A stretch of 64,000 bases of DNA, from the NCBI GenBank assembly GCA_900642245.1, contig CAAAJI010000086.1, positions 36,456 to 100,455 of the forward strand, in the 5' to 3' direction. Every line of letters starts with the position of its first letter. Position 1 is the stretch's first letter. Source of the DNA: Fragilaria radians (Eukaryota; Bacillariophyta; Fragilariophyceae; Fragilariales; Fragilariaceae). The notes beneath the pieces were generated by a model, which was not told the origin of the DNA, made no database searches, and saw only the letters and a list, made by a program, of their open reading frames with translations. The position numbers were made by a program, and so were the translations under genes. This document shows, piece by piece, positions 1 to 10,200 of the stretch.

Positions 1-797
1 TTTGTGTAATTATTTTTTGAAACGCCGAATATTGTTACACACACACAAGTCCAGTATATTACTCGTACTGGAAAGAATAAATTCCCAGATTCAGTAGTCT
101 ACGAACACAAGCATTGGAACTCGAAGTAAGTTTCCTTCAACCTTGTACTACTGGTAGTGTAGTACTTGCTGAGTTGCGTAATGGAATGTTATCTGACATC
201 CAAGCGAGAGAAGGAAAAGAGAGGATATCAAACTCTGTAGACCACAATCGAAAATGAAAACTCATTCTACACGGAATGTACGATATTTGGAGCATTGAGG
301 TAGAAAGCAAATAACGAAACAAATGTTTCCAACCACTTTGCCATGAGCGCAATCATCGTTCCTATGAAGTCACTTACCGTATTCGTAATTTGACTATTTT
401 CCTTTGTAATTTGGAGTTGTACTACTCCGAGCTATTTACGGGTGATGTCTCCTGGTAAAAACTAGTTCCAATGGAGAACTCGTATGTCGTCACCATCTCG
501 TCACGAATCCGAAGCAAAACCGCCTAACTTAATTATCCAACGGCGTTTCGAAGGTATCTTGGCGGGGCATACTCTGGGATACAAATGTTTTGTATCATAC
601 GGTTATTTAAAATATCCATCTAAGCTCCATTTTATCTTCATAGTCGTTTAAATTAATGTATTCAACGAAAAATAACATTCTGTAAGTCGTCTAAAGTATC
701 GCTCTACTCACCCTGCTGGAGTGAGTACTAGAAATTGTAAGAAGACTCAGGATGCCAACCGTCAAATACCTATAGGTACATACTTCACATACACATA
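1..797. other. Left-edge non-coding stretch
   Basis: No convincing gene is seen. A 71-codon minus-strand open frame at 137-352 has no recognisable motif and no clear splice partners. The last few hundred bases should contain the promoter of the MYB gene that starts at 798, but I could not identify a specific element. Confidence 0.5.
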
Positions 798-2110
798 ATG
801 ATGGAATTGGTTACCTTGGCTGGCTGTGGTACCGGAATAAAAAATTGCCGATCATCCAACTTTTTCAACCTATCCAATTGCAAAGTTGCTATCCCTACTC
901 ATTTCATGGCACCCTCAAATCAAAGTCATATAGGAGATGTCCATAGTCATAGTAAGCGTAGTCATCCATCATCATCATCACAACAACAAGAAGGTGATGG
1001 AAGCTGCTGCAACAGTCGAATGACGTCGCGATTCAACAGTCGTTCTGGGCGATGGACTCCGGAGGAAAAATTATTGTTTCTTCATGGACTTCGACTCTAT
1101 GGTCGAGGACGTTGGAAAAAGATACGGCAATTTTTACCAACTCGGTGAGTTTAGGCAATGTGTTATCAAATCGATTCCAAATTTTGTCTTGTCCAATATA
1201 TTATACTGAAGAATTCTAAATTGAATCATTGTTCATCATTGGATACCTGCGACTATTAACCTGATACGTCAATAAGGCACAATTCTAACTCACAATGATA
1301 ATTGTTTTTCGACGATATCAAACTCACTAGGACCTTGATACAAATTAAATCCCATGCTCAAAAAGTTTTAAAGAGAGAAGAATCGGGTATGGATGTGTTT
1401 TCCACATTGAAAGCGAACAAAGATAAATTAGATGCACTTCTCAAGGATACGACACTTATACTTCAACGCGATGCGCATTCTATGTTCATGTCCTCTGATG
1501 GTCGTTATCATACTATTCAATTATCTCAAAGGTCAAGTTTAAGTCAACGACAAGGAACACCCTTGCCACTTCCTCCCGCCTCGAATACATGTACGTACAA
1601 AATTTCACTTGCATGAATGAATCCATGTTTTTCCTTATTGAATAGATAACTAACTTGCCCTTACCTTTTTTATAAATGGTATCCATCAAAGATCCAACAT
1701 CGTACTTCAACAATCAAACTTCCTCTGCTAAGCCTCATCCTGGTGTCATCATTCCTGATCATCCATATCCATCCCTTGGAGATAAGAATCCAGCATTCAA
1801 TGCGACGTCTCCTAAGGACGTACATATGGACAACCAAAAACACACTGCGCAGGGCAACCATCATGTGCATCCATATAGGACACATTACTCAGAACGGGCT
1901 ACTCATCCATGTGGATATTCCATACAACCATCCTTTCACCACCCTCAACAGCCGATAATTAACACACTCAGCACTTCTACTTCCGCCAAAGACTTCCGAG
2001 ATGACCCTTTAGTTACTGTTCCTACGATAATAAGGAAACCTAACACAGATGCATTGGCTGCTGCTGCACTTTGTGAATTACACCGAGGAGACGATTCGGA
2101 ATCTCGATGA
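798..2110 (+). CDS. SHAQKYF-type single-repeat MYB transcription factor
   Basis: Three exons, 798-1144, 1331-1590 and 1692-2110, joined by GT-AG introns with matching phase, give 341 aa. The MYB repeat lies at about residues 85-133. It starts GRWTPEEKLLFLHGLRLYG, and the third helix is created only by splicing: RTLIQIKSHAQKVLKRE, close to the family signature SHAQKYF (here SHAQKV, residues 123-128). Such proteins bind DNA in the nucleus; in plants the family includes circadian and light-response regulators, and diatoms carry many. The rest is low complexity: a His/Ser/Gln-rich N-terminus and a His/Pro/Ser-rich C-terminus. The end reads ALAAAALCELHRGDD. The target is unknown. The start is the first ATG of the open frame; the next Met is adjacent, so the N-terminus is uncertain by one residue. 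The family call is firm; the specific role is not. Confidence 0.85.
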
Positions 2111-2521
2111 TGGGAATTGGGGATCCGTTGCCAATCATTGTTCCGACCATTCTGAGAGTTGCAAGATACACCAAACAAATCTTTCTGGACCTCAGACGCA
2201 CACATTTCAGCCACATTTAAGACCATTCATTCAGCATTTTCAGCAGGATAAGATTCTAAGCTTTCACTGCAAAATGTTACTAGCTTCAAGACGAAAAACA
2301 ATGAAAGAGAATCAAAAAATGGCCTTCTAATCACTAGCTTTCTTTCTATCATCGTTGATTAAGATTTACCTTTCAGAGTACTCCTGAAACGTTGAAAACT
2401 TAACACGAATTTTCATTTAGATTAAAGTTGCTTGATCGACCTTATTCCATAGATGACCACTAAGTTAGATTGAAAATTTCTTTATCCATACATAGTAGAG
2501 TATATTAGCGCTTAGAAGCCT
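2111..2521. other. Convergent 3' intergenic region
   Basis: This lies between the stop of the SHAQKYF MYB (+) and the stop of the MiaB fusion (-), so it holds both 3' UTRs. An open frame overlapping the MYB stop (2049-2330) has no protein-like features. No RNA gene or repeat was recognised. Confidence 0.5.
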
Positions 2522-5013
2522 TTACGGTGCAGGTACAATCGTTCCGGCCAAATAATACGTCTGACACGTATGCACCTTTACTTGGACAAGCTTTCCACGC
2601 AACAAATCGATATCACCTTCGCAGTAACATATATAACCCTGCGTAGTTCGTCCCATAACTTGATTGGGTACCTTCACATTACGCTCTTCAATCAAAATTT
2701 CAACGACTCTTCCCATCATACGTTGTCGTCGTTCGGCAGCATGTAGTTTGTTCAAGGCGTTGATACGTTTCAAACGTTCCTGTTTCGTAACTTCATCAAT
2801 TTGATTCTCCCATTGCGCCGCTGGTGTATTTGGCCTAGGAGAGTAGGCAGCTGTATTGACAGAATCAAATTTGACCCTAGACATGAGATCCAAAGTTTCT
2901 TGAAAGTCTTGTTCGGTTTCACCTGGAAAACCGACAATGACATCTGCAGTGATGGAAGCTTCTGGAAGTCGCTGTTTGGATATAGACAAAAAAGAGAAAA
3001 GGGAAGGGAAAAAGGATGATGAGCGTCTTCATGAAGGAAAAGAACAACAACGTTCTCATGACAATGCTGATTATTTCAAGATTCATGAATGATTCAGTAA
3101 TGATATGACAATACGTACCGATCGAATTCGATTCACAATGGTCATATACTTTTCGTTTGTATGACCTCGTCCCATGGCTGCTAGGATAGTATTCGATCCT
3201 GATTGAAAGGGAATATGGAAGGCTTGACATGCCGTTGGAGTCTCTGCGACAGCATCGATAACCCCCATACTCATATATCGCGGATGTGAGGTCACAAAAC
3301 GCAAACGTTTCAGACCTGGTACACTTCCTGCAGTGCGAATCAAATCCGAAAATCGTCGCTTGGGGATCATATCACGACCGTAGGCGCTGGGGTGGGGAAA
3401 TGTTGAAGACAAGGGAAGAATAACAAGATTTTCAAAATGATTAGTTCACGTCGAGTGATACACACGACAATTAGTTATTGTCTTTGCAAAGTTAACGTAC
3501 TCAATGTTTTGTCCCAACAAGGTGACTTCTTGGTAGCCGTCTTCAACTAATTGTTGCATTTCGGCAATGATACTTTCTACTGGTCGACTTTGTTCGACAC
3601 CTCGCGTTGTCGGAACGATACAATACGTACATCGCTCGTTACAACCATAAATGACATTAACCCAGGCAGCGACAGTGCTAGAACGTCGTGGCTTGGTCGA
3701 ATCCTCCATGATATGCGCGGCATCGGTAGCAATGACCTGATTTCCATTGGCAACATCCTCCAATAAATCAGCCAAACGATTGGCATACTGTGGTCCCATG
3801 ACAAGATCTACTTCTGGATGACGTCGTAATAGCATTTCCCTTCTTGTTGGGCTACACAGCCTGCCACAACAAGAATAACATTCTCTCCTTCACGTTTTCT
3901 TTTTGCGTGTGGTCCGACATAGCTGTAAACCTTTTGCTCTGCATGATCACGAATAGAACAAGTATTGAGGACGACAAGGTTTGCAGGAGAAGTATCGCGC
4001 TGAGAAGACCAGGGACGTAGGCCAGCGGCTTGTAATTGTCCTTCCATTCGTTCACTATCCGCTTGATTCATCTGACATCCCATAGTTTCCAAGAGATAGG
4101 TAGGATCTGGAATTAAAAATAGTTTTTCGGCTACTGAAGATCCAGTCCGATCCTTTGACGGAGAGTTTCGACGGGGCTTGGTAACTGCCATTTGACGAAC
4201 GTCTACCATGACATCAGCAACTTGCACTAAGTGAACACCTCGTTCAGAATTCAGCATGACAATATCACCTGGCTTTCGGAAAAATGTAACAGATGAGATA
4301 TGTTTGGTTTGATGACGTATAATTATTTTGCAAGTGTATTTCCTAATGATCTAATGGGCGTCAATGGCATGCAAAATACACAGTGGATGTTCGAAACTTA
4401 CTTTTACTTTCATATGCAAAATTTGATGTCTTGCATCTGGAGGGAGAATCGGATCTAAATGATCATTTTGTTGAGATTGAAAGGAAACCCATCCAATGTT
4501 CCCCTGTTCTTCCCTGGTAAAGTGACAATTGGATATTTGAGATGCCAATGTATCAAAGGCTAATGAAGCAGTTCGTAAACTAACAAGAGTTTGTGTAGCC
4601 ATCTCTTCTGTTGCAAATAGAATATGATTCAATCGAATAGCCGTCCAATGTTGTCGAGTGGAGGATACAATTTGACGTGAATCACTTTCTTCTCCTCGTT
4701 GGACAGGATACTTTGGAGATGAAGAGAGACGTGTTGATTGATTTGACTTGGTTATAACTTTCGATGAAATTTCTTCTTCTTGAGATAATGATGACTTGGA
4801 GGAAGAAAGGAACAAGGATGTTCGTGGTGAACGACTTGATGGAATCGTAAACGAATGAACATTGTCAGGAAACATAAATCCTAACAATAGATGAATCATT
4901 ACTAGAAACATTACACCATTTGATGTATACGAATGTGAGGAAGATATCTTTATCCTTTGGTCATTGAATGAATGTTTCCTATCGACAGGAATCATACAAA
5001 TTCTCTCAACCAT
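2522..5013 (-). CDS. miaB: Plastid-targeted parvulin-MiaB fusion (tRNA methylthiotransferase)
   Basis: Exons on the minus strand are 5013-4402, 4272-3501, 3386-3119 and 2971-2522, all GT-AG and phase-consistent, giving about 700 aa once a one-base frameshift at 3838-3840 is allowed for. The N-terminus has a hydrophobic segment (FLVMIHLLLGFMF) then VHS-FTIPSSRSPR, a signal peptide with Phe at +1 and a Ser/Arg-rich transit peptide, as in diatom plastid import; Met35 (4911) is an alternative start giving a tighter signal peptide. Residues 124-225 resemble a parvulin prolyl isomerase: RLNHILFATEEMA, then GNIGWV, then across the intron KVKPGDIV and RGVHLVQVAD. MiaB follows: GCQMNQADSERM (Cys270), NTCSIRDHAEQKVYSYVG (Cys309), VAGCVAQQEG (Cys343), the radical-SAM motif CNERCTYC (Cys415, 419, 422), VGFPGETEQDF and a C-terminal TRAM-like region. 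MiaB adds a 2-methylthio group to isopentenyl-A37 of tRNAs with two Fe-S clusters. The isomerase fusion is unusual. The MiaB call is firm; the parvulin call is good but by eye. Confidence 0.88.
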
Positions 5014-5220
5014 TGTGAATCCAAAGTTTTGAATGGCTCTTCCTTACTTACTTGTTGATGTGTTCTGGCATTCCTTCATGTCACTATACCGTACTACTAC
5101 TTACTGTCCTTGTTGATAGTATTCAGAGGAGACACACCTCGTTTCTAATAGATGTACTAGCGTACTAGCACTACAATTCTTCCATCTCCACCAACAATTC
5201 TTTGGTTTCATCTTATCAAA
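5014..5220. promoter_or_regulatory. Divergent promoter region, MiaB fusion / RPA49
   Basis: Only 207 bases separate the start codons of the MiaB fusion (-) and RPA49 (+), so both promoters and 5' UTRs must lie here or overlap the genes. A direct repeat, actag...gtactagcgtactagcac, occurs at about 5155-5172. I cannot assign core promoter elements. Confidence 0.45.
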
Positions 5221-6836
5221 ATGTCATTCTCATCTTCGAAGAAAACAATTCAACTTATTGTCCCAAAGAAAGTAGATCCAAATTCAGATCCTATTGTTGT
5301 ATCCTTTCCTGGAGGATATCCTGGGAAGGAGGAAGAGGATTATCGCTTTGTAAACACAAAAAAGACGAAGAAGAATTCCTCGCAAAGTCATCACACTCTA
5401 CGTTTTACACAGAAACGAATCCTGGAAACATCCAAGAATGGACGTATTCTAACTGGTCAAGATGATACGTGTCACTATCATGGACTAGCAGCTGGACGAG
5501 CGTATGATGGACGTCGTACGAAACTTTGTGTGGGAGTGTATCATCCCAAAACGAATACACTTACGGTAGCATTAGCCGCCGAAAAAGGAACCGTCTTTAC
5601 ATTACAACAATCACTTCCCAAATATACGTCATCATCCACAAAGGAACAAGACGACGAACACACATTGAGGAAAAAACGTAAAACATCACTTCAAACACCC
5701 ATGGAACGTTATCAAGCACTGTATAGTGATTTTGGATCTAATAAAAAACAAAAGGTATTGCGTAGTCAAGAGGCCAATCGAGTGACTGTAGATTCTGTGA
5801 TTGGCGCTGGAACTCTCATGACCAATGCCTTTCATTCACAAACAAAGATGAGTGATTCCAATCGAAAGGCACTACTACAAGATGACAATCCAGGTCAAAA
5901 GGTTCGTAGCATAGCAATGATTGATGTATACATTATCATGAAATATATGCATACTGATTTTCAGTATCTAATACTTTTTTGTGGTCCTTTTATCTTTTAC
6001 AGTTGGATGCTGTTCAATCAGCCTATGCAGAAGCACGTTTGGCCTTGTTACCAACATTTTCTGAGGATGCGGATAATCCTTTCTTAGTCTACAGTGCTCG
6101 AGATATTGCCGGTAGTAATCTATGGGGAAGTATATCTCGTGTAACGGATGCATGTATTCGAAAACATCAGCAACAACCAGGGGAAGCAAATCAATTGCTT
6201 TCCACTCTCACAGATAGAGGTATTTGGTATGATTGTGTAAAATCAATACTTCAAGATATTGCACTCCATTATGAGAACGATTTGTCCCGAAGCGATGTGA
6301 AGGATAAAATCAAAACTGGCATCCTGCTGAATTATCTTATCAACTTTCATGTGCGAACCCAAGCCATTTCTACACTTCGAGGAGACACGAATACCTTGGC
6401 TAGGAGACTCCGTCTTCCCGTAGATGCCATCACTCGATTTACAGAACTCTTTTGTACTCCACTTATTTCCACATTCTCTTCACCATCGAGCCAAAATTCC
6501 ACAGACCCATCCTATGCAATATCCAAATCCAATCGTGATAAATGTCGAATCCATGCTCTCATTGTATATGCCCTTGCAGCAACAGCAACAACAGTACCCA
6601 AAAAGTCCAAAGCCAAGGCAACTGAAAATTCAACCACCAATGGAGGGAACAGTAAGAAGAATTATCCCATGAGTGTAGAAACTTACAAACCCATGACTAC
6701 CGCACTTCAAATGGATGATGCCGACGCTGCCAATCTTTACCGTGAGGCAGGATTCACCGTCAAGGGATTATCGGCATCCCTATCTGTACCACTCACGTTC
6801 CCGACACCCAAACGTGGAGGTGCAAAAGGGAGGTAA
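5221..6836 (+). CDS. RPA49: RNA polymerase I subunit A49 (PAF53-like)
   Basis: Two exons, 5221-5901 and 6003-6836, meet in phase 0 (GT-TCGT donor, TTTTTACAG-like acceptor) and encode 504 aa. A49 forms a heterodimer with A34.5 on RNA polymerase I and supports initiation and elongation on rDNA in the nucleolus. The N-terminal dimerisation region includes CVGVYHPKTNTLTVALAAEK and VFTLQQSLPKY. The linker YSDFGSNKKQKVLRSQEANR matches the conserved FGSKKKxRAL-type segment of the family. After the intron, ARLALLPTFSEDADNP and VYSARDIAGSNLW match the start of the C-terminal tandem winged-helix domain, with NYLINFHVRTQAI and RIHALIVYALAATAT further on. Length fits the family. It is transcribed divergently from the MiaB fusion. 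The assignment is by motif order, since A49 is poorly conserved in sequence. Confidence 0.8.
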
Positions 6837-7256
6837 CTGCGTTTCGGAGTTTTACTTTTCCATTCCAATCCTTACTTAAGAATTATTATTTATGCTTGAT
6901 AGTTCCACTAGTTGTGTTTGGGGAGAAACCTCTAAGTTCTGTGACTACGAATAGCTAGCTCATAAAACGGCCTAATGCTTTAGTTAAGAAATTATGGAAT
7001 TAACGTTGTATATTTTCTGATTCAAAACTGTATATATATTCATTTTGCTGTCGTTGTACTCTTTCCTGAACGTCTTTTCTCTTTTCAAAATAATTTTTAT
7101 AAAACAATCAAAAGGCGAGGACCATGTATATATGCCTTTGTGAGAATGGTTGTAATGGAAGGTGTGCATTTGCTCGTACTTTTCATACTTTCATCGGAAC
7201 GTTACAGCAAGTAGGGAATTACATAGTTCCTGCATACGAAATGACACTCAATCCAA
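6837..7256. other. Convergent 3' intergenic region
   Basis: AT-rich spacer between the stops of RPA49 (+) and the RGG-rich protein gene (-). It should contain both 3' UTRs. No RNA gene, repeat or further coding sequence was recognised. Confidence 0.5.
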
Positions 7257-10200
7257 TCATGATAATGTCTTGATTCCATCCAATTCACCATACAACTCGT
7301 CTTCTTCGTCCTTAACGTCATTTACCCCATACGCTTTGTTATTATTACTTGACTCTTGTTCAGATTTCACAAAGGATGTTGCTGTCGGTGTCATGGATGT
7401 TGCTTTCGTCCCCAAATGCGCAATCCATTGATTCAAATCATCTTGAAATGCTTCCGCACCGACAGGTAGCTGCTCCAATTTCTCAATCTGAGAACGAAGT
7501 GATTTTTGTTTCCGAATCAACAACAAATGCTTCGCATAGGTATAATCCAATTGAGACTCGGCTTCCATCCAACGGACCAAGCACACGATGAAATTGGATG
7601 GTGCCGATGGTTCCGGTGGAGGTGACACCGGGGATGGCAGTGGAGGAGAAGAAGGAGTAGGCGACATGGAGGAGGATGATATCTTTGGTGAATGAGGAGA
7701 TGCCGGCGACAATGATAACTGTATGTCGGGTTCGATTTCGTCTACAGCTCCTGTTGCGCAAGACGAACGTTGAGGTGAAGTGTCATGAGTTAGTTCCTCA
7801 TGTTGCGTATCCGATAAGAGTGTAGCTGATTCGGAATCCTCTTTCACGGAAACAACGGGAGGGTCGCCTGCCAGGGCTGCGTACGACCCACTGGATGTGT
7901 GAGGTATAGAAACTACGGGAGAAAGAAAGGGATGTTCGCTTGGATCGTGATCGTTTCGTCCTGAAACGTCTTGTTGTAATCCCTGAAAGCTTCCACGTCT
8001 TGGTCCACTGGAATTCTCCTCGAAAGGTCTACTAACATTGCCATATTTAAAAAATCCCCGTCCCTCCGTTCCGCGAAAATTCCCGTTTCGATATTTGATA
8101 TTATTGCCAGCCTCGTGATGCATGTGCCGACCACGACCTCGTCCACGCTCGGAACCGCGACCGGGAAAATAATTGCTGCCGCTAATACCGCTGCTGCTAC
8201 TATTCCCGTACTGTCGATTGTTCCCGCCAGCAGATGAATACACTGGATTTTTGGAAACCACATTACTAATTTGGTCACGTAGTACCTGCGGGGCACTGGG
8301 GTGACCCATATCAAGCGGCTGATTAGATGTCGGTAACATGGGTTGTGGTCTAGGAATCTCGGAGTTGGGTATCCAATCCGTATTACCCCCTTCTCGCCTT
8401 GGTTGACTTTGAGATAATATGGCCGATTGTGCAATTGCAATTGGTAATGGAGGTGGTGGTGGCGGTACTGAATTCGGACGAATGTGTAACTGGGTGTTGT
8501 TGTTATTGGACGGTAGCAATGGAGGCGGAGGTGGTGGTCGTGGCGTTGGCCCGTTAACCGGAGGCTCGATTCGGGCCTCTCGCATCCGCTTCTCTTCATA
8601 GGGATTTCTTTCTAAATGAGACTCATTTCGCGGGAATTCTAAGGCTTCACGAGTATCAGGATTCTCCAATTCTCGTTTTCGATTCGGAAAAGAATTACTT
8701 TCTTGCCGCTGTAATATGGAGGAGGACATAATCCCTCGACCTCGACCACCAGCTCCACCATCATCAAAATTCCGAGAGTGTCCTGAATATGAAGCACCCA
8801 TACCTCGTCCTCTTCCTCTTCCGTGTGTATCGTCGGTCGTATTACTTCTTCCTCCCCGCCCTCTCAGAGATAGATCAATGCCTCTTCCGCTTCGACCTCG
8901 TCCGTCGTCGTTTCCTCTACCGCCTCTCCCTCGCGTGTCATCACTACCTCTCCCTCGTCCCATGATATCATCACTTATCCTTCCACTTCGTCCCCTACCA
9001 TCTTCACTCCTTCCCCCTCTGCCTCTTCCTCCTCTTCCAGGGTTATTGTTAGCCAGTGCAACTGCCGAAGCCGGACCATAGTGAAAGCCGGAAACATTCA
9101 TTGTCGAGGTGTTGAAACTTGAATTATTCCATCCGGTGCCGCCTGCAGTATCCGTCATGTTACTTCGGCCTCGCCAAGGAACTTGATTTTCCCCCTCCGA
9201 AGGAGGCAAAGGATTCCAATCCATTGCAGTTCCAGTTTTCGGATTGTGGTCATCCTCAGCCCAATCACTCTGTCGGCGTAACAAATCTGGAGGTGCCATT
9301 CTGTTACCGCTTGTCCAAGAGTTATCAATATTAGGATCATTGAAGTTGCTTCCTTCTCTTCTTCCGTCTCTTGAGGAAACACTTTCTGTACGATACAATT
9401 CTGTATTTGCGTTGGGACGAATCGAATATTCTTGAATAATTTCACCATTATCTGTGCGATTTACTTGCTGCTTTGCCACATCCCATGGAACGTTATTTTG
9501 CGGGGGATGATGCCACTCTTGGTCATTCCTATCACGAACAGTCATATCTCCAGTCATGACAGAAGATTCCTTAGAAGTCCAACCTCCACTAGATTGGAAT
9601 GAATTTTTCTGGTGTGATCGTTCGAATGGTGTTACCGAACGTTGCCGTGTCCAATCTTGGTTTGAAGAGTTTTGTGCAATAGGTTCAATGACTGGCTGGT
9701 CATGTGCCTTGGGTTGCAGGATGCTGTTACCACGAATTTGAGAAGTATGGATTCCTCCTCGAGACCACTCTTGACTGGGGTCACCTTTGTAATCACGATT
9801 CTGGCTTTCTGATTGCCACTCAATTTCGTCTCGATTATGCGGAAGAGGACGGCCTCCTTCACGACTGTTCGTTTTGTTCCAGACATCATCACGTGGTGAA
9901 GAATAAGGCTGGGATACTGGTGGCACCAAAGATTGTGGAATGATTTGTTCGGATTCCGCCATTGAGGTATAGTTCGAGATTCGAGGTTGTTCAGCTGTAT
10001 GCCAATCATTCGTATGCGGCAGAAATCTGTTCGGTTGCAAAGTCGTAAAATTGTTCCGATTAATATCAGGTTGAAAGTTATTAGTCCTTTCTATTCCCCA
10101 AGACTTGATGTTTCTTGCTTGGCTAACATTCATTGAAGGCAGGGTCCCTCCTCCTAGGATATCTTCTTCTTGGTACCTCGTTTGTCGTATAGACTGTTCA

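Noticed and set aside
137..352. Minus-strand 71-codon frame at the left edge
   Set aside because: No motif, no splice partners, and short enough to occur by chance.
2049..2330. Plus-strand frame overlapping the SHAQKYF MYB stop
   Set aside because: It is out of frame with the spliced gene, and the phase-matched exon 3 frame explains the region.
3501..4272. An intron to explain the MiaB frame change
   Set aside because: The conserved residues on either side are contiguous and no GT-AG pair could remove a suitable length; a one-base error is simpler.
8716..9081. Plus-strand frame rich in Arg/Pro dipeptides opposite the RGG gene
   Set aside because: It is the complement of RG/RGG codons; the repeats cause the open frame.
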